A stretch of DNA of 64,000 nucleotides from JALQUL01 sp040382935 (GCA_040382935.1 JBEIEP010000013.1:3185-67184); one strand, 5' to 3'; shown: positions 52,538 to 62,298, counted from the first letter of the stretch. A program made the numbers and translations. Notes: a model not told the origin generated them from the letters alone.

Positions 52538-52946
52538 GTACATGGTGGTAGGCGGGTATGCGCTTGCCAGTTACGGACACCCGCGCTATACCGGCGACAT
52601 TGATGTTTGGGTCAATCAAACAAAGCCCAATATTAATAAATTGATTGATGCGTTAAACGCCTTTGGCTTTGCGAGCCTAGGATTAAAAGAATCTGATTTT
52701 TTAGAGTACGAAGCGGTCGTGCAATTAGGCTACCCGCCCACGCGCATCGATTTGCTTACCGCAATCGACGGCGTATTATTTGCGGATTGCTTCGAGCGAA
52801 AGTCAATGGCAACCATTGATGGAATAGACATCGCTGTTATTGATATCGACGATTTCAAAACCAACAAATTGGCCGCTGGGCGTATGAAAGACTTGGCCGA
52901 TTTAGAGTCGCTCAACACCGACCCTAGGCATTCAGCAGCGCCTTAA
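52482..52946 (+). CDS. Nucleotidyltransferase (DUF6036 / AbiEii-like)
   Basis: The 154-residue protein has the nucleotidyltransferase motif GGYALASYGHPRYTGDIDVWV, with GG and a DxD pair, followed by RIDLLTAIDGV with the third acidic residue. A C-terminal KTNKLAAGRMKDLADLESL helix completes the family pattern. Such enzymes occur as toxin-like partners. It overlaps the small upstream gene and its end overlaps the convergent N-demethylase-like gene by 23 nt. Confidence 0.8.
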   Translation: MLSTDFKEFLELLNSTNVEYMVVGGYALASYGHPRYTGDIDVWVNQTKPNINKLIDALNAFGFASLGLKESDFLEYEAVVQLGYPPTRIDLLTAIDGVLFADCFERKSMATIDGIDIAVIDIDDFKTNKLAAGRMKDLADLESLNTDPRHSAAP

Positions 52947-53688
52947 CACCGTGCAGATTTTTGTAGTCTAGGATGGCCTCTGACATGCTGTTGATGCTGT
53001 TTTTGACTCTGGTCACTTTTTGCGGCGTATCGGCAATTTCCAGAAATGGCACCACCACCGTACGAATAAGAAATACGCTGGTGACACCCGGGGTGATGGT
53101 GTCAAAGGTTTGTACTTCGTACCTAAAAAACAGTCCATCCACCAACAAAGGTTCTACTTTTGCATAGCTAGGATGGTTGCTGAGTTCGGGGTTGGCGGTG
53201 AGTGTCCAAACCGTTCGGCTCCACGGGCCATTGCCACTGGCCATGACCTCTGCAATTTTTGGACTGGCGCGGCGCAACTCGTCACCATCGGCTACCGGTT
53301 GGTGAATGGCCGCCAGCGGCATCATGAATTTAGACAGCGGGTCCCAACCGCTTGGAAACGCCACAAAAAAAGCCTGCAACTGCCCATGGTGAAGAATCAC
53401 CACGTCCTCTTCCAATTGGTAACCCAAGTCCAGCACGTGGTTGGCCTGCAAGCCCAAATGCCGCGCAGTGGACTGCACAATTTGATCCGTTACCGCCTGT
53501 TCACTGCAGGCCCATAGGCCGTAAGGATGTGCGATGGCCGCTAATTCTTTGGACTTTTGGGCCAGATAGGCGGCATTGGGCGGATCGCAGCGCAACGGCC
53601 CTATCAGCTTTTTAAAGGTGGGGCGCATGGTGTAGGGGCGGTCCTCTACCATGGAGAAAAACAATTCGTCAGTGGGGTTGGAGGTCAT
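52924..53688 (-). CDS. DUF3445 heme-dependent oxidative N-demethylase-like protein
   Basis: The start at 53688 (MTSNPTDELFFSMVEDRPYTMRP) is preferred; a longer frame exists upstream but lacks support. The 254-residue product has DUF3445 signatures: RPYTMRPTFKKL, FVAFPSGWDPLSKFMMPLAAIHQPV and SRTVWTLTANPELSNHP. Members are known as HODM alpha subunits, which demethylate small N-methyl compounds with heme. The usual flavoprotein partners are not adjacent. Its 3' end overlaps the nucleotidyltransferase gene. Confidence 0.85.
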   Translation of the reverse strand: MTSNPTDELFFSMVEDRPYTMRPTFKKLIGPLRCDPPNAAYLAQKSKELAAIAHPYGLWACSEQAVTDQIVQSTARHLGLQANHVLDLGYQLEEDVVILHHGQLQAFFVAFPSGWDPLSKFMMPLAAIHQPVADGDELRRASPKIAEVMASGNGPWSRTVWTLTANPELSNHPSYAKVEPLLVDGLFFRYEVQTFDTITPGVTSVFLIRTVVVPFLEIADTPQKVTRVKNSINSMSEAILDYKNLHGVKALLNA

Positions 53689-53874
53689 AACAGTTATCGC
53701 CCATGGGCCAGAAATCTTGGACGGCGCAGTGCAGCCGTCCGCCTCTAAAGGGGACATTATCAAGGGTGGTAGGCTACAAAGGGAGCCGTTGATTGCAATA
53801 GACCGAACAAATGGCCCGACGGCATTCGTAAAATGGCCACAACACCAACTGTTTGCCTTTCTTAAAACCCTTTT

Positions 53875-54888
53875 ATGAAACATCAACTCGCCGTCATCAT
53901 GGGCCGTTGGCAGCCTTTTCACAAAGGGCACGAAACGCTGCTGCATGCGGCATTACTGGCGGCTGAAAAAGTGCTGGTGGTGATGGGTTCGGCCCACCGG
54001 GCGCGCGATGTGCGTAACCCCTTTACCTGGAACGAACGTAAAGAAATGCTGTTAGCCAGCGTGGACCCACCAACGGCGGCACGCTTGGTGTTTTTGCCGG
54101 TGCGTGACTATTTTGACGACGTGCGCTGGGCCGCTGCGGTACGCCAAGGGGTGGGCCAGTTCGCCGCTGATAGCCAAGTGGTTTTGGTGGGCTATAAAAA
54201 GGACGCAAGCAGCTACTACCTTGACCATTTTCCACAATGGCAGCACCTGACGGTTTCGCAGGAAATAGCGCTGGACGCGACAGCGCTTCGGCAGGTATTT
54301 TTTGAGACAGCAAATGCCGTAACGCGTGCCCAACAGTTGGCCCCTTTTGTACACCCCGGCGTGCTACAGAGTCTGCAAGTGCTGGCGGATGCGCTCTGGT
54401 ACCCCAACCTGGTGCGCGAGTACCGGGCGGTACAGGACTACAAACGGCGGTGGCAGGCGGAGGTTTACCTGACAGCCGACGCGGTGGTGCTGGCCAACAA
54501 CCATGTCTTGCTGATTCAACGCGGCGGTGACATTGGTCGTGGCCTATGGGCGCTGCCTGGGGGATTTGTGAACAAGGGCGAGCGGTTTTATAGCGCGAGC
54601 CTGCGTGAATTGCGCGAAGAGACGGGCTTGCAAGTGCCCGATGCCGCCCTGTACCAAGCCCACAAAGGGCACGAGGTGTTTGACCACCCCCTGCGCAGCC
54701 CCAGGGGCCGTTTGATTACCTGTGCCTACCACTTTGACTTGGGTGAAACCGTCTTGCCCAAGGTTCAAGCCGATGACGATGCGGCCGATGTGCAATGGGT
54801 ACCCCGGCACGAATTGGCGCAGTGGGAAGATGTGCTATTTGAAGACCACGCGGCGATTCTGGACCGCTTTATCGGTCTTTATCGCTAG
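53875..54888 (+). CDS. nadM: Bifunctional NMN adenylyltransferase / Nudix hydrolase
   Basis: The 337-residue fusion has an N-terminal nucleotidylyltransferase (GRWQPFHKGHETLLHAA with the HxGH signature, NPFTWNERKEML) and a C-terminal Nudix domain with the box GFVNKGERFYSASLRELREE. The NMNAT half makes NAD from NMN and ATP; the Nudix half cleaves NDP-sugar or NAD-type compounds in related proteins. The stop overlaps convergent waaA by 20 nt. Confidence 0.93.
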   Translation: MKHQLAVIMGRWQPFHKGHETLLHAALLAAEKVLVVMGSAHRARDVRNPFTWNERKEMLLASVDPPTAARLVFLPVRDYFDDVRWAAAVRQGVGQFAADSQVVLVGYKKDASSYYLDHFPQWQHLTVSQEIALDATALRQVFFETANAVTRAQQLAPFVHPGVLQSLQVLADALWYPNLVREYRAVQDYKRRWQAEVYLTADAVVLANNHVLLIQRGGDIGRGLWALPGGFVNKGERFYSASLRELREETGLQVPDAALYQAHKGHEVFDHPLRSPRGRLITCAYHFDLGETVLPKVQADDDAADVQWVPRHELAQWEDVLFEDHAAILDRFIGLYR

Positions 54889-56188
54889 CGCCTGGTATAG
54901 CGATGATCTCTCGCAGGGCCAGCAAGGTACGCACTGTCGCACCGCCGTTGTGTTGGGCAAATTGCCTGGCGGCTTGTCGATAGGCGGATAGCTGGTCAGC
55001 GTTGTGCAGCCAGTGCTGAGCGATGGTGATGGCGCTGGCGATATCCGGGACCGATTGGGCGGCTTGGCTGTTAATCGCCCCTTGTGCCGCCTCGGCAAAG
55101 TTATAGATTGAAGGGCCCAATATCACCGGGCAATCGTAGCGGCAGGCTTCGATCAGGTTTTGTCCGCCCAGGGGCAAAAAGGTGCCCCCTATCAGCGCAC
55201 AGTCGGCCAAGGTGTAGTAAGCGCCCATCTCGCCCAAGGAGTCGCCCAACCAAACGGTTGAGGCCTCAAACGGTGGCGGTGTGTGGTCGGCCCAAGTGCT
55301 GCGGCGCGATACCTGCCAACCGGCTTGGCTTAGCAAGGCGGCCACCTCGTTAAACCGTTGAGGGTGGCGTGGCACGATCAGCCACTGCAGGTCAGAGCTG
55401 GGGGCTTGGGGTGTAATGCTCAAGTGTTGCAGGGCCGATAGCCACAGGGCTTCTTCGCCTTCGCGGCTGCTGGCCAATACCACCACCGGGCGTTGGGCAG
55501 CGCCGCGCCAGCCTTGGCCCAGGGCCGTTAGCGCGGGGTTAACGCCGTGGTCAAATTTAATATTGCCCAAGGGCGGGCCGCACCGTGCGCCCAATCGCTG
55601 CAACCGGGATTGATCTGCGGCGCTTTGAGGCAGAGCCAAGGCCAAGGACGCGTAAGCGGGGCGCATCAACCATGCGCCCCATTGCAAAGTGCGGAGCAGG
55701 CTGCGCTCGCTCATGCGGGCGTTGACCAACACGGTGGGCACGCCATGGACTTGGCATTGGTGCAACAGTTCGGGCCAAATTTCGGTCTCAAACAGCAGAC
55801 CAGCGATGGGGTGGTAATGGGCCAAAAACCGGCGCGTTGCGCCAGGCGTATCCACTGGCCCCCAAGCTTGCAGGTCACCTTCGGCCAGCAGCGCCTTACC
55901 CGCTTGCCGCCCCGTGGCCGTGCCGTGGGTGAGCAGCAGTCGCGTGTTGGGGTATTGCTGGCGCAGGCCCTCCAGCAGGGGGCGGGCCGCTTGGGTTTCG
56001 CCCAGAGACACCAAATGCACCCAAATCAGTGGGCGTCGGTCTACAGTGGGTGTTAACTTTTGATAAAAACCAAAGCGTTCAGGCAGGTAACGGCGGTACA
56101 GCGGTTCTTTAAAACTGCGCCACAGCAGCCTGAGCACGTAGGGCAGCACCAAAAAGGCGATCAAACCCCGTGCGATAAGCCTTGCCAT
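54869..56188 (-). CDS. waaA: 3-deoxy-D-manno-octulosonic acid (Kdo) transferase
   Basis: The start at 56188 gives MARLIARGLIAFLVLPYVLRLLW, the expected membrane anchor; a frame open to 56278 lacks support. The 439-residue enzyme transfers Kdo to lipid A precursor. Landmarks include WVHLVSLGETQAARPLLEGL, ETEIWPELL, VNARMSERSL, the KFD loop in GNIKFDHGVNP, VVVLASSREGEE and FLPLGGQNLIEAC. It follows waaC by 29 nt and is likely co-transcribed with it. Confidence 0.95.
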   Translation of the reverse strand: MARLIARGLIAFLVLPYVLRLLWRSFKEPLYRRYLPERFGFYQKLTPTVDRRPLIWVHLVSLGETQAARPLLEGLRQQYPNTRLLLTHGTATGRQAGKALLAEGDLQAWGPVDTPGATRRFLAHYHPIAGLLFETEIWPELLHQCQVHGVPTVLVNARMSERSLLRTLQWGAWLMRPAYASLALALPQSAADQSRLQRLGARCGPPLGNIKFDHGVNPALTALGQGWRGAAQRPVVVLASSREGEEALWLSALQHLSITPQAPSSDLQWLIVPRHPQRFNEVAALLSQAGWQVSRRSTWADHTPPPFEASTVWLGDSLGEMGAYYTLADCALIGGTFLPLGGQNLIEACRYDCPVILGPSIYNFAEAAQGAINSQAAQSVPDIASAITIAQHWLHNADQLSAYRQAARQFAQHNGGATVRTLLALREIIAIPGASDKDR

Positions 56189-56217
56189 GGTGTGTGTTGT
56201 GCGCGGCTTTTGCTGGG

Positions 56218-57267
56218 TTAGGCCACGGCGGGCGCTGCTGGTTTTACCGTCGACAGCACCGATTGCCACGCCTTCCAAACCGCCTCAACAGGCGGTGTGG
56301 GACGGCTGAATACGGCCACCTGGCGTTGCGTGTTGACCGGACCCGTGCGCCAGGCCGTGTCAAAGTTGTAGATCTGTACATGGGGAAGGTCTAAGGCCAC
56401 GGCCAAGTGGCTAAGACCACTGTCCACGCCGATCACGCCGGTGCAGGTCAGCATGGTCTGGTGCAGCGCACCCAAGGTCATACGCGGCAAAATTTGAACC
56501 GATGCGTGTGGGCCAGCGGCCTGTGCAATACGCTGGCAGGTGGCTTGTTCGGCATCCGACCCATGCACCAGCACGCTGCCAAGACCTTGTGCCGCCAGCC
56601 GCTGTACCAGTTCCACCCAGTGGGCCTCGGGCCAGGCTTTGTCAGAGCGGGAGCTGCCTTGTAACAACATCACCTGCGGGGCAACGGGCGTGGCCGCCGA
56701 TGGCCGTTGTAGGCCGTAGTCAAGGGCGTGAGGCACCTCGTAGTTTTGCGATTTGGCGCACAGCAGGCGACCCCTTGTCATGGCGTGAACGTGGGGTTCT
56801 AGCCGTATGGCCACATCGGCCGCCAAGCGCGTCAGGCGTTCGTAACTGGAGCCTTCGGTTTTGTTGGCCATGGCGATGCGTTGGCCGGGAATCGTGACTT
56901 TGGCCATGCCCATGACCAGGGCCGATTTACTCAGGCCTTGCAAGTCAAACACGGCATCGTAGCGCTCAGAGCGCAGGTCGGCCACAAAGGCTTTCCATTC
57001 GGATTTGGTCTCTTTAGAAAACGGGCTACGCACCCACTTGCGCAGGTTGCAATGCACGATTTTGCGAATACCTTTGCACTGGGCCACCAGGTCGGCAAAG
57101 GCGGGCTCTACCACCCAGTCCACCACGATGTCATCACGGTATTTGTGCAAATCGGCCACCACGGGCAGGGTGTGAATCACATCGCCCAGCGAAGACAGCT
57201 TCACGATCAACACCCTAAACGGGCGGTTAGGGTCACTGTCTTCGATAAATAGGGGGTCTTTACGCAT
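56218..57267 (-). CDS. waaC: Lipopolysaccharide heptosyltransferase I
   Basis: The 349-residue GT9 glycosyltransferase starts with VLIVKLSSLGDVIHTLPVVAD and has VDWVVEPAFADLV, FDLQGLSKSALVM, and VMLLQGSSRSDKAWP, followed by GVIGVDSGLSHLAVALDLP, all typical of WaaC. It adds the first heptose to Kdo2-lipid A. It lies between the phosphomannomutase gene and waaA in one leftward LPS cluster. Confidence 0.94.
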   Translation of the reverse strand: MRKDPLFIEDSDPNRPFRVLIVKLSSLGDVIHTLPVVADLHKYRDDIVVDWVVEPAFADLVAQCKGIRKIVHCNLRKWVRSPFSKETKSEWKAFVADLRSERYDAVFDLQGLSKSALVMGMAKVTIPGQRIAMANKTEGSSYERLTRLAADVAIRLEPHVHAMTRGRLLCAKSQNYEVPHALDYGLQRPSAATPVAPQVMLLQGSSRSDKAWPEAHWVELVQRLAAQGLGSVLVHGSDAEQATCQRIAQAAGPHASVQILPRMTLGALHQTMLTCTGVIGVDSGLSHLAVALDLPHVQIYNFDTAWRTGPVNTQRQVAVFSRPTPPVEAVWKAWQSVLSTVKPAAPAVA

Positions 57268-57280
57268 AAATGCTTCTAAG

Positions 57281-58663
57281 TTAGTGGGCTGCAGTTTCTA
57301 AGGCTGCATGGGGCATCACGCTTTTGAGCAGGGCCAACATGGCCGACTCAATGCGGTGCAGTGCTTGTTCGTTGGTGCCTTCAAAGCGCAGTACCAGCAC
57401 GGGGGTGGTGTTGGAGGCGCGTAGCAGGCCAAAGCCATCGGGCCAATCCACCCGCAGGCCGTCAATGGTACTGACTTTAGCGGGCGCCGCAAAAGCGGCT
57501 TGGGCAATGGCCTGGGCCACAACGCGTGGGGGTTCGCCCTCGGCGCACTTCACATTGAGTTCGGGGGTGGAGTGGCTGTTGGGCAGTGCGTGCAGGAGCG
57601 CATTGGCGTCGGCCACGCGGCTCACAATCTCCAACAGGCGGCAGCCCGCGTAGGTGCCGTCGTCAAAGCCATACCAGCGCTCTTTAAAAAAGATGTGGCC
57701 ACTCATCTCACCACCCAAAGGCGAGTCCACCTCGCGCATCTTGGCCTTGATCAGCGAGTGGCCGGTTTTGTACATCAGCGGCACGCCGCCGGCCTGTTCG
57801 ATGGCGGGGGCTAATTGCTGGCTGCATTTCACATCAAACACAATGGTGCCGCCGGGTTGGCGCGCTAAAACATCGCGGGCAAACAACACCATTTGCCGGT
57901 CGGGGTAAATGGTTTGGCCGTCTTTGGTGACAATGCCCAGGCGGTCGCCGTCGCCATCAAAAGCCAGGCCCAGTTCGGCGTCACTGCTTTGCAGGGCTGC
58001 TATCAAGTCGCGCAGGTTTTCGGGTTTGCTGGGGTCGGGATGGTGGTTGGGAAATGTGCCGTCCACTTCGCTAAACAGCTCAATCACCTCGCAGCCCAAG
58101 GCTCTAAAAATCCCCGGTGCGCTGGCTCCTGCAATACCGTTACCGCTGTCCACCACAATTTTGAGGGGGCGCTTTAAGTGGATACCACCTACGATGCGTT
58201 GGATGTAGGCGGGCAGTACATCCTCTTGGCGCACCGAGCCACCGGCTTGCGGCTGCCAAGTTTGGTCGGCCATGATGCGGTGTAGGGCCTGTATAGCGTC
58301 GCCATAAATGGCTTGCCCCGCCAACACCATCTTGAAACCGTTGTAGTCTTTGGGGTTGTGGCTGCCGGTGATTTGAATGCCACTGGTGCACAGGGTGTGG
58401 GCCGCAAAATACAGCATGGGCGTGGTCACCTGGCCCACATCGATCACTGCAACGCCCGACTCTTGCAGGCCTGCTATCAAGGCCTGTGCCAATTGTGCAC
58501 CACTCAAACGCCCATCGCGCCCTACCGCCACGGTGCGCTCGCCTTGGCGCATGGCCACCGTGCCAAAGGCCAAGCCCAGGGCGTGCGCCACCTCGGGATT
58601 GACGGTGCTGGGGACTATGCCTCGAATGTCGTAGGCTTTAAATATGGAGGGGCTTAGCTGCAT
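57281..58663 (-). CDS. Phosphomannomutase/phosphoglucomutase
   Basis: The start is the ATG at 58663; a TTG just before it is less likely. The 460-residue enzyme has the N-terminal FKAYDIRGIVP, the phosphoserine loop TSGIQITGSHNPKDYNG, the metal-binding DGDGDRLG, and EMSGHIFFKERW and the C-terminal RFEGTNEQAL. It interconverts hexose 1- and 6-phosphates and so supplies NDP-sugars for LPS and exopolysaccharide. It starts the leftward LPS cluster, 13 nt upstream of waaC. Confidence 0.95.
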   Translation of the reverse strand: MQLSPSIFKAYDIRGIVPSTVNPEVAHALGLAFGTVAMRQGERTVAVGRDGRLSGAQLAQALIAGLQESGVAVIDVGQVTTPMLYFAAHTLCTSGIQITGSHNPKDYNGFKMVLAGQAIYGDAIQALHRIMADQTWQPQAGGSVRQEDVLPAYIQRIVGGIHLKRPLKIVVDSGNGIAGASAPGIFRALGCEVIELFSEVDGTFPNHHPDPSKPENLRDLIAALQSSDAELGLAFDGDGDRLGIVTKDGQTIYPDRQMVLFARDVLARQPGGTIVFDVKCSQQLAPAIEQAGGVPLMYKTGHSLIKAKMREVDSPLGGEMSGHIFFKERWYGFDDGTYAGCRLLEIVSRVADANALLHALPNSHSTPELNVKCAEGEPPRVVAQAIAQAAFAAPAKVSTIDGLRVDWPDGFGLLRASNTTPVLVLRFEGTNEQALHRIESAMLALLKSVMPHAALETAAH

Positions 58664-58856
58664 CAATCGGTTAGCAGTTGGTTGGGGTGTTGGCGGTTAA
58701 CCCGCCATTTTAGGGCGCAATGGGTTGGCAGCAGACGATTAACTGCCATTACCAGTCACATCCAGCCTAAAGCTGAAAAACTGTCTTCTAACCACAGGTC
58801 CGAAAACGGCTATCGTTGGTGCCAGCTAACACCCTTTCGCCCACTATCATTGGGCC

Positions 58857-60422
58857 ATGTCTGCTGCAACTGCCCCTTTTAGCGCGCCCGCCATGCCTTT
58901 GTCGGCCCAGGTGTGTTACAGGGCCGTTTTGGCGCGAGATGCCCAGTTTGACGGCCAGTTTATCGTGGGCGTGACCAGTACCGGTATTTACTGCCGCCCG
59001 GTGTGCCGCGTCAAAACCCCCAAGGCCCAGAACTGCCGCTTTTTTGCCGACGCGGTGCAGGCGCAGTTACAAGGCTTTAGGCCTTGCAGGCGCTGCCGCC
59101 CCGAACTGGCACCGGCTGCGTACGGGTGGTCGGTTCAAGACGTGTCGGCCTCTTTGGCCGCCCAGGCACTGCGCTTGCTAGACCCGGTGGGCAATGCCTT
59201 GCAGGTGCAGGCCGTTGCCGCACGCCTAGGCATTACAGACCGGCATTTGCGGCGCATCGTGCAGCATCACTTTGGCTACAGCCCCCACCAGTACCTGCAA
59301 CAAAAGCGCCTCACCCACGCCCGCCAGTTGCTCATGGACACCGTGTTGCCCGTACAAAACATTGCCCGTGCCAGTGGCTACCAAAGCGTGCGCGCCTTTC
59401 ATACCGCCTTTGCCAAATACGATGGCCGTGCCCCCCTTGCCTTACGTGCGCAATGCCAACCACCGCCTATGGGCGCTTTGGAGCCCGTGATGCGCCTAAG
59501 CTATCGCCCGCCCTACCAAACGGCGGCCCTGCTGGGCTTTTTGGCGCGGCGTGCCATCCTGGGTGTGGAGTGGGTGCACCCTGGGCAGGGTACAGGGGCC
59601 TTGGCGTCTGGTGGTGGGCAAGAGGCCTGGCATTGGATACGCTCGTTGGCATTAGAGGGGTTAAATGGATTAGAGGGCCAGCCCCACCCGGTTGCAGGAT
59701 GGGTGGCCGCACGCCTGCAAGAGAACCCGCCCCGGCTGCACGTAGCCGTTAGCGCCAATTTGTTGGCGCATTTGCCAGCGCTGCAACCCTGGGTGGCAGC
59801 CCAGTTTGATTTAAATGCCGCGCCAGCGGCGATTGCCTCGGTGCTTGGAAAAGATTTTGCCCATGTGGCCGGTTTGCGTGTGCCCGGTTGTATGCAGGCC
59901 TTTGAATTGGTGGTGCGTGCTATTTTGGGCCAGCAAATCAGCGTAGCCGCTGCCAACACCCTGCTGGCCCGATTTGCCAATGCCTTTGGCCAAGCCGTTA
60001 CCACCCCGTTTGCAGCCATTACCCACCAGTTCCCCACGGCGCAGCAGTTTGCCAACCAAGGCACTGAGGTGCTAGAGCGCATGGGCGCCATAGGCATTAT
60101 TCGGTCCCGCCAAAACGCCATAGCGGCCTGTGCCCAGGCGCTGGCCGACAGCTCTTTGGTGCTCAACCCCGGTGCCCCTGTACAGGCTGCATTGCAACGC
60201 CTGCTGCAAGTGCCCGGCATAGGCCCTTGGACGGCCCATTACATTGTGATGCGCAGCATCAAATGGCCAGACGCATTTGTGGCGGGCGATGCGGCCCTGC
60301 ACAAGGCCCTAGGCCTGTCGCAAAGTGCCGCCCAGCGCACCGCTTTGGCCACAACACGGGCACAGGCCTGGCAACCCTGGCGTAGTTACGCCGTCATGGC
60401 CAGTTGGCAAACCTTGGAGTAA
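58857..60422 (+). CDS. alkA: Ada-like / AlkA fusion, 3-methyladenine DNA glycosylase
   Basis: The 521-residue protein has four parts. An Ada-type zinc domain has GVTSTGIYCRPVCRVKTP and FRPCRRCRPE (four cysteines). An AraC-type DNA-binding domain includes ITDRHLRRIVQHHFGYSP. Then comes an AlkA N-terminal fold (YRPPYQTAALLGFLA), and an HhH-GPD glycosylase (LQVPGIGPWTAHYIVMR) with the catalytic aspartate in AGDAALHKALG. It should sense methyl phosphotriesters and excise alkylated bases. It lies 10 nt upstream of ogt. Confidence 0.94.
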   Translation: MSAATAPFSAPAMPLSAQVCYRAVLARDAQFDGQFIVGVTSTGIYCRPVCRVKTPKAQNCRFFADAVQAQLQGFRPCRRCRPELAPAAYGWSVQDVSASLAAQALRLLDPVGNALQVQAVAARLGITDRHLRRIVQHHFGYSPHQYLQQKRLTHARQLLMDTVLPVQNIARASGYQSVRAFHTAFAKYDGRAPLALRAQCQPPPMGALEPVMRLSYRPPYQTAALLGFLARRAILGVEWVHPGQGTGALASGGGQEAWHWIRSLALEGLNGLEGQPHPVAGWVAARLQENPPRLHVAVSANLLAHLPALQPWVAAQFDLNAAPAAIASVLGKDFAHVAGLRVPGCMQAFELVVRAILGQQISVAAANTLLARFANAFGQAVTTPFAAITHQFPTAQQFANQGTEVLERMGAIGIIRSRQNAIAACAQALADSSLVLNPGAPVQAALQRLLQVPGIGPWTAHYIVMRSIKWPDAFVAGDAALHKALGLSQSAAQRTALATTRAQAWQPWRSYAVMASWQTLE

Positions 60423-60432
60423 GTGATTCACC

Positions 60433-61074
60433 ATGCAAAAATCCATCCCCACTCATCGGCCCACTAACCTACCCACCAACCGGTGCGTTCCCGCGTCCGT
60501 TACGCAGCCCAGCACCTTGTCCTTGCCTGCCAACCTTCCACCCAGCCTGAGCGCCAACCCTCAGTGGGTCACCACGCGCCACCCCTCACCCCTGGGCACT
60601 GTGTTAATAGCGGCCACCGACAAGGGTGTGGCAGGCCTATGGTTTGAAGGCCAAAAATACGCCCCCGATGGCAGCCAGTGGCCCAGCCACCCTGACCACC
60701 CTTTGCTACGCCAAGCCACTGCTATGCTGGATGGGTATTTTGATGGCCACACCGCCCGTTTGTGGACAGAGGCAATGCCCCTGGATTTGTCGGCAGGCAC
60801 CCCGTTTCAACAACGCGTGTGGCGGGCCTTGTTGGCCATCCCCTTGGGCCAGGTCACCACCTACGGTGAACTCAGCACCGCCATGGGCAAGCCGCAAAGC
60901 GTGCGTGCCGTGGCTGCGGCCATAGGCAAAAATCCGATTAGCATTGTGGTGCCCTGCCACCGTGTGATTGGCAAAGACGGCAGTCTGGTCGGTTATGCTG
61001 GCGGGCTGGCGCGCAAAGCCCATTTGCTTGGCCTAGAAAAAGCACCCGTCCAGTTTGATTTGCCAACCATTTGA
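60433..61074 (+). CDS. ogt: Methylated-DNA--protein-cysteine methyltransferase
   Basis: The 213-residue protein has a low-complexity N-terminus of about 55 residues, then the N-terminal RNase-H-like domain and the active-site domain with PCHRVIGKDGSLVGYAGG, where the cysteine accepts methyl from O6-methylguanine. The helix-turn-helix region TTYGELSTAMGKPQSVRAV is also present. It directly follows the Ada/AlkA fusion, so the pair handles both major alkylation lesions. Confidence 0.96.
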   Translation: MQKSIPTHRPTNLPTNRCVPASVTQPSTLSLPANLPPSLSANPQWVTTRHPSPLGTVLIAATDKGVAGLWFEGQKYAPDGSQWPSHPDHPLLRQATAMLDGYFDGHTARLWTEAMPLDLSAGTPFQQRVWRALLAIPLGQVTTYGELSTAMGKPQSVRAVAAAIGKNPISIVVPCHRVIGKDGSLVGYAGGLARKAHLLGLEKAPVQFDLPTI

Positions 61075-61199
61075 TCGCCCTGACAAGCCCACCCTTAGCC
61101 ACCCCTCTTGCACCGATCTGTTGCGCCAATCCGTTGCGCCATCCCGCGCATAGGCTGTCGTCCCTAGCCCATTAAGACCCCCACGAAAGACTCTTTATT

Positions 61200-62084
61200 T
61201 TGAAAACATCGCTGCCACTTGAGTTTGTATCGCTGGGTGCAATATGGGGCTCGTCGTTCATGTTTATGCACGTGGCCGGTGCAAGCTTTGGCATTTTGCC
61301 CACCGCTGCCCTGCGCGTTCTGATCGCCTCAGTGGCCCTGTTGCTCATCCTAAAAAGCGCAGGCCAGTTTGCCAGTCTGCGCCAACACTGGCGCAAAATT
61401 TTTGCCATTGGCATCATCAACTCGGCTATCCCCTTTGTGCTGTTTGCCTACGCGGTGATGCACATCAACACCGGCCTTACCGCCATCCTTAACGCCACCG
61501 TTCCCCTGTTTGGTGCCTTGATTGCCTGGGTGTGGCTTAAAGACAAACTCACCTGGGTAAGGGTGCTGGGCCTGTTGCTGGGCTTTATCGGCATTGCCCT
61601 GCTCACAGGCGACAAAGCCAGTTTTAAACCCGGTGGCTCGGGCCTGGCCGTATTGGCCTGCTTGGCTGCGGCTTTTTGCTATGGCTTTGCCGCCAGCCTG
61701 GCCAAGCGCCATTTAACCGATGTTCACCCCTTGGCCAGCGCCACCGGCAGCCAAATTGGGGCCAGCATTGCGCTTGTCGTGCCCTGCGTTTTGGCGTGGC
61801 CCAGCGCCCCCATTGGCCTGGCCCCTTGGCTGGCCGTGGCGGTACTGGGCGTTTTTTGCACCGGGGTGGCCTACATCTTGTACTTTCGCATCATTACCAA
61901 AGCCGGCCCCACCTTTGCCCTAGCCGTGACCTTTTTAATCCCGGTTTTTGCCATGCTGTACGGTGTGTTGTTCTTAGACGAAACCGTCACCCTATGGATG
62001 CTGGGCTGCGGCCTAATTACCGTGCTGGGCACCGCGCTATCAACCGGCATGGTCAAGTGGCCCGGCGCTCCTAAAATGCCCTAA
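61200..62084 (+). CDS. DMT superfamily (EamA) transporter
   Basis: The start is a TTG at 61200. The 294-residue protein has ten hydrophobic segments in two EamA halves, with landmarks SLGAIWGSSFMFMHVAG near the start, NTGLTAILNATVPLFGALIAWVWLKDKL, and the second half ending FALAVTFLIPVFAMLYGVLFLDE. EamA transporters export amino acids, purines or other metabolites. Its substrate cannot be assigned. Confidence 0.9.
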   Translation: MKTSLPLEFVSLGAIWGSSFMFMHVAGASFGILPTAALRVLIASVALLLILKSAGQFASLRQHWRKIFAIGIINSAIPFVLFAYAVMHINTGLTAILNATVPLFGALIAWVWLKDKLTWVRVLGLLLGFIGIALLTGDKASFKPGGSGLAVLACLAAAFCYGFAASLAKRHLTDVHPLASATGSQIGASIALVVPCVLAWPSAPIGLAPWLAVAVLGVFCTGVAYILYFRIITKAGPTFALAVTFLIPVFAMLYGVLFLDETVTLWMLGCGLITVLGTALSTGMVKWPGAPKMP

Positions 62085-62109
62085 GTCCCATTAGCCACTC
62101 CGCACCACC

Positions 62110-62298
62110 ATGACCAGCGCCCGCAAAATCAAAGTCAAACTGGCCCAGAGCAAACCCCGTAACCCGGTGGTGGCCAGCCTGGCCAAAAGCGCTGGTAGCG
62201 GCCGCGCGGGCAAGCACCAAAAGAGTAAGAGCGCCGAGCGGCAGGCGCAAAAGCGGGCGTTGCAGAGGGTGTTGGGGGCGGGGCAGGTTAAGGATTAA
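62110..62298 (+). CDS. Small lysine/arginine-rich protein, unknown function
   Basis: A 62-residue basic protein (MTSARKIKVKLAQSKPRNPVV...) lies 25 nt after the DMT gene on the same strand and ends before the tRNA. It has no domain I recognise. Nearly a third of its residues are K or R, so it may bind nucleic acid or ribosomes. The frame is preserved next to the tRNA gene, but homologues were not checked. Confidence 0.5.
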   Translation: MTSARKIKVKLAQSKPRNPVVASLAKSAGSGRAGKHQKSKSAERQAQKRALQRVLGAGQVKD

